Shown: positions 1 through 7,131, counted from the first letter of the stretch. The stretch is 22,462 nt of DNA from an uncultured Collinsella sp. (GCA_900757705.1 CAAEOW010000159.1:1-22462), one strand, 5' to 3'. Numbers and translations: made by a program. The notes: a model not told the origin generated them from the sequence alone.

Positions 1-3
1 GCC

Positions 4-33
4 GCCCCCGGGCCCCGGGAGGGCCGCGGGGGC
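4..33. other. GC-rich hairpin at left edge
   Basis: Six-base arms gccccc (4-9) and gggggc (28-33) enclose a further GC-rich inner fold. No T-tract follows on the plus strand. It could be the end of a terminator for a gene outside the window, or a structure that broke an assembly. Between it and position 214 I see no gene, only a 10-bp palindrome CTAATATTAG at 108-117 that may be part of a promoter. Confidence 0.3.
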
Positions 34-214
34 GTTCGGCTAGGTGCGGGAACGGCCTATTTGCTCAATGTGTTCGGCTGAGATCGGAAATCAACCCTTT
101 AAATGCACTAATATTAGAGGCGTGATGTCTGCAGTGCCCATTTGGTACTTGACCTGCTGTTGAGTTGGTGGCCGACGTCCCGCTCGTATGGGTCTCAAAC
201 AGAATGGGGCAGCC

Positions 215-697
215 ATGGCTCAACCCAAGATCCTTCTCACGCGTATCGATGACCGTTTCATTTACGGGCAAGACGTTGAGCTGTGGAACGAAGCCGTGGG
301 TTCCAATCTTGTCTTAATCGTCAACGATGAGATCGCGGCGGATTCGCGCCAATGGGCACCCATGAGGGTGGCGGCGCCAGAAGGCGTTTGGACGCGGTTT
401 TTCTCGGTGCAAAGGACCATCGACATCATTTATACCGCAACGCCGCGCCAATGGATTCTCATCATGGTGGCGTCGCCCACGGATGCACTCGCGCTGGTTA
501 AGGGCGGTGTGCCAATAACCAAGATCAGCATCGGCCATATGCGGGCGAGGGAGGGCAAGCGCTCTGCAACGCCTGCCATTGCCGTAGGCGATACGGACAT
601 CGCCGCCTTCAAAGAGTTGCAAAAGCTCGGCATAGAGCTAGAAATCCGTTATCTCCCCAGTTCCGCCCCCGACCCCATTGGCAATCTGTTCAACTGA
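215..697 (+). CDS. orphan PTS mannose/sorbose-family IIB-like protein, phospho-His replaced by Tyr
   Basis: About 160 aa, the full length of a mannose/fructose/sorbose-type PTS IIB protein. The N-terminus KILLTRIDDRFIYGQ aligns with the family motif (L/V)xRIDxRLIHGQV, which carries the phosphorylated histidine. Here that position (residue 17 from this start) is Tyr, codon tac at 263-265, one C-to-T change from a His codon. Other family hallmarks are kept: NDEIAAD near residue 45, GGVPITKISIGHM near residue 105 and LGIELEIRYLP near the C-terminus. No IIA, IIC or IID partner is visible. Without the histidine it should not pass phosphate by the usual route, so a regulatory or decaying role is inferred. 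The start at 215 is chosen over 188 because family similarity begins there; neither has a strong Shine-Dalgarno. It ends inside a repeat-rich gap. Confidence 0.8.
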   Translation: MAQPKILLTRIDDRFIYGQDVELWNEAVGSNLVLIVNDEIAADSRQWAPMRVAAPEGVWTRFFSVQRTIDIIYTATPRQWILIMVASPTDALALVKGGVPITKISIGHMRAREGKRSATPAIAVGDTDIAAFKELQKLGIELEIRYLPSSAPDPIGNLFN

Positions 698-701
698 TCC
701 C

Positions 702-728
702 TTGGGGACGGAGGAAAACGGATCATTT
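702..728 (+). repeat. 27-bp interspersed repeat, copy 1
   Basis: Begins TTGGGGACGGAGG and ends CGGATCATTT. The same 27 bases occur on the minus strand at 10519-10545. This copy begins four bases after the stop codon of the PTS IIB-like gene; the other begins nine bases after the galT stop. Short flanking ends (tgatcc/ggatca) allow a small hairpin. Confidence 0.75.
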
Positions 729-764
729 TGCCCTTGCGAGGGATGCGCGCGATGCCGCCTGTCA

Positions 765-916
765 AAAACTATGCCCATTTACTACGTTTGGTCGGCTATC
801 GCCGAGCATGTCGAATTTGAGAAAAACAAAACCGCAGGTAGACGGCTTGCGAATTTAACAAAAACCGGTGCATGGTCGAGCATCCCGGGCTAAACGTAGT
901 AAATGGGCATAGTTTT
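765..916. repeat. 152-bp element with perfect 25-bp terminal inverted repeats
   Basis: Positions 765-789 (begins AAAACTATGCCC, ends CTACGTTT) are the exact reverse complement of 892-916 (begins AAACGTAG). They flank a 102-bp interior with no convincing ORF. The interior holds two cgagcat words and AT-rich patches. No immediate target-site duplication is apparent (left flank gtca, right flank gata). The form is that of a MITE or large REP-type palindrome that needs an enzyme supplied elsewhere. It could also fold as a long hairpin in RNA. Confidence 0.8.
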
Positions 917-960
917 GATATGTCACTCATACAGTCACAGCGAAAATGAGCCAAAAGATG

Positions 961-995
961 AAAAAACGCCCGTCGGCGGTGGTGCCGGCGGGCGT
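961..995 (-). terminator. rho-independent terminator of galM
   Basis: Read on the minus strand, arms acgcccg/cgggcgt (966-972 with 989-995) and an inner cggc/gccg pair form a GC-rich stem followed directly by six T (961-966). It lies 28 bases past the galM stop. Confidence 0.85.
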
Positions 996-1022
996 TGCTG
1001 TGCGATATGTCGCGTTGTGGGC

Positions 1023-2075
1023 TTAGTGCCTCATAAAGTGATATTCGATCACATTGCTATAGGGATGACCCGGGCCCACAATGCCCTGCGGGAACAGAGG
1101 CTGGTGCGGCGTGTCGGGGTACATCTCGGCCTCGAGGGCAAAGCCGGCGCCCCAGCCATAGTTGGCATCGTCCTTGGCGTGCTCGTCGCCCAGCCAGTTG
1201 CCGGTGTAGAGCTGCACGCCCGGGGCAGTGGTGTAGTAGTCCATCTCACGACCGGTCCACATCTCCTCGACGTGCATCGCGCGGCGCAGGTTGCGGCCGT
1301 ACTGATAGCCATCGATGCACAGGCAGTGATCGTAGCCACGGGCCTGCTTGATCTGCGGGTCGTCGGCCTCCATGCCGGGTGCGACGGGGCGAAGCTCGCG
1401 AAAGTCAAACGGTGTTCCCTCGACCGGAGCGATCTCGCCGGTGGGGATGTTCTGCTCGTTAATGGGCAGGTAGTGGGCGGCGTTGGCGACAAAGAAATGT
1501 TCGCAGTCCATGCCGGCGTTATGGCCTGCAAGGTTAAAGTACGTGTGGTTGGTCATGGACACGTAGGTGGCGCGGTCGCTCTCGCAGCCATAATCGATGC
1601 GGAAGACGCCGGTGCGCGTAACGGTAAACACGGCCGTAAAGGTTCGGTTGCCGGGCAGGCCCAGCTCGCCATCCTTAAGCGAGGTGGTCATGCGCACGGC
1701 GTTATGGACCTCGTCGAGCTCAACATCCCACACACGTTTGTGCAGGCCGTGCTCAAGGTCGCTGTGCAGGTTGTTGGCGCCCTCGTTGGCGGGCATATGC
1801 CAGTCCGTGCCGTCGATGGCGATCGTGGCGCCAGCGGTGCGGTTTGCCACAGGGCCGATGGTCGCGCCAAAGCAGGCGGGGTTGTCAAAGTAATCCTCGA
1901 GCTTATCGAAGCCCAGCGCCACATCGCGCACGTTGCCGGGAATGTCGGGCACATCGATACCAAGCACCGTGGCGCCATAGTCCATAATGCGAACGCAGAT
2001 CTCGGGCCCGTCGAGGGTGTAACGATGAACGGGGGTACCGCACGGCGCGGTGCCGAAAAGCTCGGAAGTGATCAT
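1023..2075 (-). CDS. galM: aldose 1-epimerase (galactose mutarotase)
   Basis: 350 aa, normal length for GalM. It interconverts beta- and alpha-D-galactose in the cytoplasm, supplying alpha-galactose to galactokinase. Family landmarks are present in order: GATIGPVANR near residue 70 with NNLHSD after it, the catalytic-base histidine region TNHTYFNLAGH near the middle, RGYDHC, and the catalytic glutamate in GFALEAEMYPDTPHQP near the C-terminus. A Shine-Dalgarno (taggaac) sits 4-8 bases before the ATG. It lies downstream of gatC on the same strand but behind a terminator, so it probably has its own promoter and may get read-through. It stands apart from galK and galT, and a second epimerase-like protein (lacX) is present, so a role serving both galactose routes is possible. 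Confidence 0.95.
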   Translation of the reverse strand: MITSELFGTAPCGTPVHRYTLDGPEICVRIMDYGATVLGIDVPDIPGNVRDVALGFDKLEDYFDNPACFGATIGPVANRTAGATIAIDGTDWHMPANEGANNLHSDLEHGLHKRVWDVELDEVHNAVRMTTSLKDGELGLPGNRTFTAVFTVTRTGVFRIDYGCESDRATYVSMTNHTYFNLAGHNAGMDCEHFFVANAAHYLPINEQNIPTGEIAPVEGTPFDFRELRPVAPGMEADDPQIKQARGYDHCLCIDGYQYGRNLRRAMHVEEMWTGREMDYYTTAPGVQLYTGNWLGDEHAKDDANYGWGAGFALEAEMYPDTPHQPLFPQGIVGPGHPYSNVIEYHFMRH

Positions 2076-2203
2076 TTAGTTCCTAACATCGAGGTATTTC
2101 CGACAAACTGTAGCGCGAACAGGCGAGATTATCACTACACCCCACTAAAGCAGGGGGTATTTTTCTCAAAAAAGTGATGATTGACTTACTGTGGACAAAC
2201 AAA

Positions 2204-2234
2204 AAGAAACCCGCCGGGATGCGACGGGTTTCTT
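2204..2234 (-). terminator. rho-independent terminator after gatC
   Basis: Ten-base arms aagaaacccg (2204-2213) and cgggtttctt (2225-2234) with a T-rich run reading minus (tttctttttg). It lies 25 bases past the gatC stop and separates the PTS operon from galM. Confidence 0.85.
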
Positions 2235-2258
2235 CCACAGGGGATATGTGGCAATGAG

Positions 2259-3782
2259 TTAGGCGTTTGCCTTTGCGGACTCGGCTTCCTTAGCAGCCTT
2301 GAGGTCCTCCTCGGTAAACTTGCCGGTGGTGAGCGGCGAGAGGGTGCACTTATCCTGCTTCGCGTACTCGATGTTACGGGCGATCATCTGCTTGCGATAC
2401 CAAGCAAAGAGCACGACGTAGATGACGATAGCAACGACCGTAGCGATAATCATGGTCACATCGCCCGTGGTCGCCTTGCCCACGAAGAAGGCCAGGAACT
2501 TCTCGACAGGTCCTTCCATGGTGGTCTGAGAGATCAGGCCGGTAACACCATCGGGGAAAGCGCCGACAGTCTTAGCGGTGAAGGTAACGAAATCGGCGAC
2601 GAGGGTGCCAGCGCCCAGGAAGACGGGCAACAGGACAGCACCGATAACGACCATGCGGATCACGCGGCCGCGGGTGACAACGAGCAGTGCCGGCGTCAGG
2701 CCCATGGCGATGATGCCGCCGAGCGGCAGCAGGCCGTTCCAAGTGCCAGTCGGGGAGAGGGGGCAGGGAACGTTGGCGAGCAGCAGTGCCTCACCCAGCA
2801 TGATGGGGGCAAGGATGTTAGCGGCAGCCCAGATCTCGGCGCGGCCGGCGATGAAGGGCCAGTCGAGGCCGACGTTGAGGGTACGGCCCTGGAGCCACTT
2901 GCTGTTGTTGGCAAAGTCGGAGATGCCCTGAGACAGCGGCTCAACGGCTGCGATGAACCAAGAACCGATCATCGAGAACAGCTCAAGGCAGGTTGCGGCG
3001 GTAAAGGCGAGCGTGCAGATCTGCTGCGGGGTCTGGTGCGAAAGCAGACCGACGAAGACGCCCAGGTAAATACCAATAGCAAACTTGGAGCCCCAGAAGC
3101 CAATCATGTTGTTGAGCTTGGCAGCATCGAAGTCGTACTTATCGAGGAAGGGGAGCGCCTTGTCGATGATCTTGTTGAGCAGCATGGCCAGCGGGTTCAT
3201 CATGTAGTTCATGTGAGTCGTGGTCATGGGGTTCTCCTCGGGAGCACCCAAAAGATCGTTGAACGTGGGCTTCATAAGGTCGGAGTTCATGATCTTCATG
3301 ACGCCGACGAAGACGACGAGCAGCGTGGCGACGACAATGTTGGCACCAAAGTAGATGCAGGCAAGGCCGACAAAGGCGAGGTGCCAAACGTCAAAGATGT
3401 CGACGTCGATGGTGTTGGTCTTGGCGAGCACGATCATCGCGATGTTGACGATGACGAGAACCATCAGGAAGTACAGCGTGTAGGGAGAACCCCAGGTGAT
3501 GGTGGCCAGCGGTGCCCAACCCACGTCGGTAACGGTGAGCTGAAGGCCGGTGGACTCAACGAACGTCGTCATGGCGCTCGAGAAGGCCGTCGTCAGAATG
3601 TTGATGATGGCACCGATGCCGGTAATGGCGATACCGAGCTTAAGGCCGCCCTCGAGGGCCTTGGTAAACTTTACTTTGAAGAGTAGGGCGATAACCGTCA
3701 AAACGATGGTCATCATAGGGGCTGCGCCAAGGTCGATCAGCGGCTGAAAGACGGCATTAGCAAACCCGATTACTGCGTCCAT
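2259..3782 (-). CDS. gatC: PTS galactitol-family IIC permease
   Basis: 507 aa integral membrane protein of the EIIC-Gat family. It carries the sugar across the membrane while the IIB protein phosphorylates it. The N-terminus (IDLGAAPMMTIVLTVIALLF, GGLKLGIAITGIG) matches the family's opening. Hydrophobic segments recur near residues 23-37, 48-66, 103-120, 135-162, 235-247, 258-279, 318-337, 350-370, 376-396 and 441-462. It is longer than the roughly 450-aa enteric GatC, mainly through a charged C-terminal tail rich in Lys, Glu and Ala. Strong Shine-Dalgarno (aggaaagaggg) before ATG. Last gene of gatABC and separated from gatB by a hairpin. The family accepts galactitol, and in lactic acid bacteria related systems carry galactose; the neighbouring lacAB favours galactose here (inference). 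Confidence 0.93.
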   Translation of the reverse strand: MDAVIGFANAVFQPLIDLGAAPMMTIVLTVIALLFKVKFTKALEGGLKLGIAITGIGAIINILTTAFSSAMTTFVESTGLQLTVTDVGWAPLATITWGSPYTLYFLMVLVIVNIAMIVLAKTNTIDVDIFDVWHLAFVGLACIYFGANIVVATLLVVFVGVMKIMNSDLMKPTFNDLLGAPEENPMTTTHMNYMMNPLAMLLNKIIDKALPFLDKYDFDAAKLNNMIGFWGSKFAIGIYLGVFVGLLSHQTPQQICTLAFTAATCLELFSMIGSWFIAAVEPLSQGISDFANNSKWLQGRTLNVGLDWPFIAGRAEIWAAANILAPIMLGEALLLANVPCPLSPTGTWNGLLPLGGIIAMGLTPALLVVTRGRVIRMVVIGAVLLPVFLGAGTLVADFVTFTAKTVGAFPDGVTGLISQTTMEGPVEKFLAFFVGKATTGDVTMIIATVVAIVIYVVLFAWYRKQMIARNIEYAKQDKCTLSPLTTGKFTEEDLKAAKEAESAKANA

Positions 3783-3833
3783 GTCTCCCTCTTTCCTAAA
3801 AGAGAATTTCCTTTTCCGTATGTTGCCTTAAAA

Positions 3834-3867
3834 AAGGAAGATGCCGTTCCCGGTCGTCATCTTCCTT
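3834..3867 (-). terminator. intra-operon hairpin between gatB and gatC
   Basis: Ten-base arms aaggaagatg (3834-3843) and catcttcctt (3858-3867) with a 14-base loop. On the minus strand the stem runs into a T-tract (tttttt, 3830-3835). It could be a partial terminator or an RNA-processing stop that lowers gatC relative to gatA and gatB. Confidence 0.65.
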
Positions 3868-3903
3868 AAAGCCAAAAATTGCGCAGAGCGAAGCTGCAAA
3901 AGA

Positions 3904-4209
3904 TTAGTTGAGACCCTTTTCCTTGATAATGGCCTCGATCTTGTCGTAAACCGGCTTAGCCATGGCAGGCATGCGGTAAAGGATCGGGCCAGCGTCGACG
4001 ATCGGGGTCTTAACCTCAAAGCCAAAGTCGGTCTTGGCGATCTGTGCGAAGATGTCGTACTGAGAGAGCATCTCCTCGTTGACGTCCTTGATCATCACGG
4101 CGTCGCAGTGCAGGTTGTAGCCGCGATTCTTGAACTCGGACTCGATGGCGTCCTTGATCTGATGGCTGGAGTTAACACCGGCGCCACAAGCTGCGAGAAC
4201 CTTAATCAT
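3904..4209 (-). CDS. gatB: PTS galactitol-family IIB component
   Basis: 101 aa, typical for lone GatB. It is a cytoplasmic phosphocarrier taking phosphate from IIA and passing it to the sugar on IIC. The P-loop ACGAGVNSSHQI places the phospho-acceptor Cys at residue 8, and the fold continues through DAVMIKDVNEE and VDAGPILYRMP. Shine-Dalgarno aaaggaa lies 6-12 bases before ATG. The 53-base gap from gatA and same-strand order A-B-C indicate one operon. Unlike the IIB-like protein at 215-697, its catalytic residue is intact, so this PTS should be functional. Confidence 0.95.
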   Translation of the reverse strand: MIKVLAACGAGVNSSHQIKDAIESEFKNRGYNLHCDAVMIKDVNEEMLSQYDIFAQIAKTDFGFEVKTPIVDAGPILYRMPAMAKPVYDKIEAIIKEKGLN

Positions 4210-4262
4210 GATGAATTCCTTTCTCTATGCGGGTTATTCCGCGGATTCCTAAGGGTAATTGG

Positions 4263-4754
4263 CTAGTCGGCAGGAAAGTTGTCGACCAAGAACTGGTAGA
4301 TGGCCTTGGCGTCGGTCATGGAGAACAGCTCCTTGACGCGATCGGTGCCAAGAGCGTTAACGAAGTCCATGATCTTGGCGAGGATGCCCACCTGGGCCTC
4401 CTTGTCGTCGTTGAGAATCATGAACAGGAACGAGACGGGGAAGGTCTGCGAGGGGTCGATCATGGAGTGCCACTCAACGGGGGTCGTCAGCTTGACGGGG
4501 ACGATGCGACGGGTGTGAACGAACTCGACCTCGGTGTGAGGTACGGCAAAGCTGGGCAACTCGGGGTCGACGACGGACATATCCATGCCGGTGGGGTAGC
4601 CCTTTTCGCGCTCGATGATGTTCTCGAGAAACGCGGGCGCAACATAGTTTTTGAGTGACAGCTTATTGGCGATCTCGGTAAAGACCTCTTCTTGCGTGGT
4701 GCGGTCGCAAACAAACACGGTGTCTTCGAAGAACAGATTGCTCTCTGCGGACAT
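4263..4754 (-). CDS. gatA: PTS galactitol-family IIA component
   Basis: 163 aa, PTS EIIA type-2 (fructose/mannitol/galactitol) fold. It accepts phosphate from HPr and hands it to GatB. The phospho-histidine is H73 in FAVPHTEVEFVH; H80 follows in the usual spacing. The opening LFFEDTVFVCDRTTQEEVF and the segment YPTGMDMSVVDPELPSFAVPH are typical of GatA-like proteins. Shine-Dalgarno aaggag sits 8 bases upstream of ATG. First gene of gatABC, with a consensus-like promoter and DeoR-type boxes upstream, divergent from lacR. HPr and enzyme I must be encoded elsewhere. Confidence 0.93.
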   Translation of the reverse strand: MSAESNLFFEDTVFVCDRTTQEEVFTEIANKLSLKNYVAPAFLENIIEREKGYPTGMDMSVVDPELPSFAVPHTEVEFVHTRRIVPVKLTTPVEWHSMIDPSQTFPVSFLFMILNDDKEAQVGILAKIMDFVNALGTDRVKELFSMTDAKAIYQFLVDNFPAD

Positions 4755-4782
4755 GTCTGCAACTCCTTCCGTTCCATGCAGA

Positions 4783-4796
4783 TCGAACGTGTTCGA
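4783..4796. promoter_or_regulatory. palindromic box in the gatA leader
   Basis: TCGAAC-GT-GTTCGA, a perfect inverted repeat with a 2-bp centre, between the predicted gat start site and gatA. It shares the GTTCG core with boxes upstream of lacR and lacA and is a candidate LacR/DeoR operator placed as a roadblock. Confidence 0.6.
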
Positions 4797-4821
4797 ATCT
4801 GTTTGTTTAAGTTGCTTATTA

Positions 4822-4850
4822 TTTAAGTCTAAGAGAATTAGTGTGTCAAT
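4822..4850 (-). promoter_or_regulatory. gatABC promoter
   Basis: Minus-strand -35 TTGACA (4845-4850, perfect) and -10 TTAAAT (4822-4827) are separated by 17 bp. The predicted transcript begins about 60 bases before gatA and would cross the palindrome at 4783-4796. Confidence 0.65.
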
Positions 4851-4861
4851 CTGTTTTCTAC

Positions 4862-4878
4862 TGTTCGGAAAAGTTCAA
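4862..4878 (+). promoter_or_regulatory. tandem TGTTCG/GTTCAA box upstream of gat promoter
   Basis: TGTTCGGAAAAGTTCAA: two GTTC half-sites spaced exactly 10 bp, 12 bp upstream of the gat -35. The same arrangement (TGTTCG then GTTCAA, 10 bp apart) occurs before lacA at 7178-7195. This makes it a likely shared regulator site. The rest of the gap to lacR (4879-5044) is AT-rich and otherwise unremarkable. Confidence 0.55.
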
Positions 4879-5044
4879 TTTGTTTTATTGAGGTGCATCG
4901 GATTGAGATGATCTTAAAATTGCAGCTTTTTGCCTATGTATAGCTGAAGTTGATGTGTCGGATACATTCGATATTCAACGTTTGGCGTTTACTATCCTAC
5001 CGTTCACCGGGAAAAATCGACCGTTTAGGGTGAGTGAGCATAAA

Positions 5045-5069
5045 TGTTCGATTACTATAAATGCGAACA
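5045..5069. promoter_or_regulatory. lacR promoter -10 with overlapping operator
   Basis: TGTTCG (5045-5050) and CGAACA (5064-5069) form an inverted repeat with a 13-bp spacer that contains a -10-like TATAAA (5056-5061). No good -35 is seen. The layout suggests autorepression by the DeoR-family protein that follows. Confidence 0.5.
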
Positions 5070-5090
5070 AAACCACTCAAAGGAGTAAAA

Positions 5091-5855
5091 ATGATCAAGG
5101 CGGAGCGTCAGGATAAGGTTCGTCAGCTGCTCGAGGAACAGGGGACGGTCTCGGTAAAAGAGATTTCTGATGCGTTAGGTGTCTCGGACATGACGATCCG
5201 CCGCGACCTTGAGGAACTTGCGAGCCTAGGCGAGATCGAGCGCGTGCACGGCGGAGCCCGCAGTGCACAGGGCCGTCCCCACGCTATGCTGCGCCATGAG
5301 TATTCGCACAGCGAAAAGCGCACTAAGCATGCCGAGGAAAAGCTGCAGATCGCGCGCCGCGCTGTGGAGCTTATCGAGGAAGGCTCGACCATCTTCTTGG
5401 GTACGGGCACCACGGTTGAGCAGATGGCCTCGATGCTGCCGGCGTTTCGCCTGCGCATTGTGACCAATTCGCTTTCGGTGTTTAACTTGCTCGAGGCGCG
5501 CGAAGACTGCGACCTGTGCCTCGTGGGCGGCATGTATCGCCGCCGCACCGCCGCCTTTGTGGGGCCAATGGCCGAGGATACCCTGCGCGCGCTGGGAATC
5601 GACGCAGCCTATATCGGCGCCAACGGCATTTTGAACGGCGACGTGTCCACGTCTAACATGGAAGAGGGCCGCATCCAGCAGCTCGCCTTTAGCAAGGCCG
5701 ACTCGCGCTATCTGATCGCCGACTCCAGCAAGATCGGCAAGCGCGACTTCTACACCTTCTGCCGCCTGGACAATTTGGACGCCGTGGTGTGCGAGCCGGG
5801 TATTACCGCCGAGGACCGCACTGCCATCGAGGAACACACGCGAGTCATTTGTTAA
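5091..5855 (+). CDS. lacR: DeoR-family regulator of the gat/lac genes
   Basis: 254 aa from the ATG at 5091, which has a strong Shine-Dalgarno (aggag, 5 bases away); the upstream in-frame ATG at 5061 falls inside the operator and is less likely. The N-terminal DeoR winged helix-turn-helix covers residues 1-58 (VSVKEISDALGVSDMTIRRD, then GEIERVHGGA). The C-terminal sugar-phosphate-sensing domain includes IFLGTGTTVEQ and IVTNSLSVF. Divergent from gatABC and upstream of lacABXC, with TTCG-type boxes like those of known DeoR-family repressors at all three promoters. The likely inducer is a tagatose-pathway sugar phosphate; this and the name lacR are inferred from context. Confidence 0.85.
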   Translation: MIKAERQDKVRQLLEEQGTVSVKEISDALGVSDMTIRRDLEELASLGEIERVHGGARSAQGRPHAMLRHEYSHSEKRTKHAEEKLQIARRAVELIEEGSTIFLGTGTTVEQMASMLPAFRLRIVTNSLSVFNLLEAREDCDLCLVGGMYRRRTAAFVGPMAEDTLRALGIDAAYIGANGILNGDVSTSNMEEGRIQQLAFSKADSRYLIADSSKIGKRDFYTFCRLDNLDAVVCEPGITAEDRTAIEEHTRVIC

Positions 5856-5873
5856 CTGGCGCTGCAGGCGAGG

Positions 5874-5926
5874 TAGTCATTGGGGACAGTCTTGGTGCGC
5901 TCCGTTGTCCTCCCGTTCGGTTTTTT
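5874..5926 (+). terminator. possible lacR terminator containing a REP-like half unit
   Basis: TAGTCATTGGGGAC begins at 5874 and matches one arm of the hairpin at 10406-10459. Within it ggggaca (5882-5888) can pair with tgtcctc (5906-5912, one G-T pair), followed after eight bases by six T (5921-5926). The distance to the T-run makes termination uncertain. Confidence 0.4.
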
Positions 5927-5980
5927 ACTGGGTGGGTATACTTCCATCCGCAATACAGACCGGACTGAGGAGGTATCCAA

Positions 5981-6994
5981 ATGCCGGATAACGGGTCAAT
6001 ACAAAAAAGAGACGCGCACGAGATGGCTCATGGGCGTCCTGTCCAGATAACCGAGCACACGACGGTAACAGAGCTGCAGCCCAGCCTGTCCGATGTCGTG
6101 TGCGCAAACAAAAAGCTGCAGATCGGTATCATCGTTGCGCTCGTGGTGCTGGCGTTGCTGTCGGGCTTTGTAGCTCGTCCGCATTTCGCCGATACCAAAA
6201 CTTGGGACTCCACCATCGAGGTCATCGATCAAAAGAAAGGTAACGTACTGGCGCTCACGGCTTCATGCGTTGCTCTATCTGCGGGTATTACGGCGCTGCC
6301 GGGTGATACGGGTACGCCGGTCGCTGAGCAGCTCGCACAGCTTTCGGGCAACTTGGGCATCGTGCTTGCCGTGCTCTACCTCGAGAAATATCTGCTGACT
6401 ATTTTGTGGTCGGTTGGCTTGGGCATCTTAATCCCGTTTGCGTTGGCGCTCTTTGCGGTGTCGCTTGGCATTCACGGGCGCTGGAGCACGAGCGCCGTCC
6501 TGCGCCGTGTGGCGACGCGCGTGTTGGTGGTTGCCGTGATCGGCATGGCGCTTGTGCCCGCGAGCGTATGGGTGTCGCAGAAGGTCGATGAAACGTATCG
6601 CGTAAGTATTGAGCAAGCTGAGCAAAAGGCAGCGGACGCTGCGAGTGCGGCAGACAGCGATAACTCCAAAGCAAGCAAGAAAAAGTCCGAGGCCACGGAG
6701 TCCAAAAACGTACTCGAGCAGTTGACTGACGGGGCCTCGAGCCTGGTCACGTCGGTAACCAGTGGTGCCAAGCAGATGACCGACGAGATCGTGCGGCAGG
6801 TGACCGATCTGATCGAAGGCGTCATCGTGATGATCGTGACCTCGTGCGTGATTCCTCTACTGGTGCTCGTGGCGTTCCTATGGCTAGGACACGTGTTGCT
6901 GGGGATCGATATCTCCGGTCCCGCGAACTATCTGACGGGTCGTTTTCTGAGCGCTCCGTCCAAACATGCCAAGAAGAGCGGGCAGTCTGAGTAG
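5981..6994 (+). CDS. multi-pass membrane protein of unknown function
   Basis: 337 aa with an excellent Shine-Dalgarno (gaggaggt) 6 bases before ATG. I do not recognise the family. A polar N-terminus (1-45) precedes hydrophobic segments near 46-65, 89-106, 125-164 (long enough for two helices) and 180-198. A polar, Ala/Lys/Ser-rich stretch follows (203-245, likely helical or coiled), then an amphipathic region (246-280) and a final hydrophobic segment near 281-304 before a basic tail. The centre holds a conserved-looking block LPGDTGTPVAEQLAQLSGN then VLYLEKYLL. No signal peptide, enzyme motif or transporter signature is visible. It sits between lacR and lacA but has its own terminator and no sugar-related feature, so it may simply be inserted in the locus. 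Confidence 0.8.
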   Translation: MPDNGSIQKRDAHEMAHGRPVQITEHTTVTELQPSLSDVVCANKKLQIGIIVALVVLALLSGFVARPHFADTKTWDSTIEVIDQKKGNVLALTASCVALSAGITALPGDTGTPVAEQLAQLSGNLGIVLAVLYLEKYLLTILWSVGLGILIPFALALFAVSLGIHGRWSTSAVLRRVATRVLVVAVIGMALVPASVWVSQKVDETYRVSIEQAEQKAADAASAADSDNSKASKKKSEATESKNVLEQLTDGASSLVTSVTSGAKQMTDEIVRQVTDLIEGVIVMIVTSCVIPLLVLVAFLWLGHVLLGIDISGPANYLTGRFLSAPSKHAKKSGQSE

Positions 6995-7028
6995 GCGGCA
7001 AAGCGATCTTTGGAAGATCAACCGTAAG

Positions 7029-7068
7029 AAGGGCAGCCGAGACACGTTCTCGGCCGCCCTTTTGTTTG
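7029..7068 (+). terminator. rho-independent terminator of the membrane protein gene
   Basis: Arms aagggc-gccgaga and tctcggc-gccctt (about 7029-7041 with 7048-7061) leave a short loop and run into ttttgttt. The stem also isolates the following lac promoter. Confidence 0.85.
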
Positions 7069-7131
7069 TTGAACACATGGTCGCTACGTCTGCGCCGGGC
7101 TCAAACGGTCGCCAATCATCCGTGAATGGTA

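Noticed and set aside
678..893. 71-aa plus-strand ORF over the palindromic element
   Set aside because: It spans the end of the PTS gene, the 27-bp repeat and one arm of the inverted repeat; no protein-like features.
2140..2170. Hairpin caccccact...gggggta followed by T-rich DNA on the plus strand
   Set aside because: No plus-strand gene upstream for it to terminate; short stem. It more likely lies in the galM promoter region.
903..2177. Long plus-strand ORF (424 aa)
   Set aside because: Antisense to galM; composition is that of a shadow frame rich in Val, Gly, Ala and His, and it runs through a terminator and intergenic DNA.
2181..3686. Long plus-strand ORF (501 aa)
   Set aside because: Antisense to gatC, whose frame has clear membrane helices and family motifs; the plus frame is an acidic, Gly/Asp-rich shadow.
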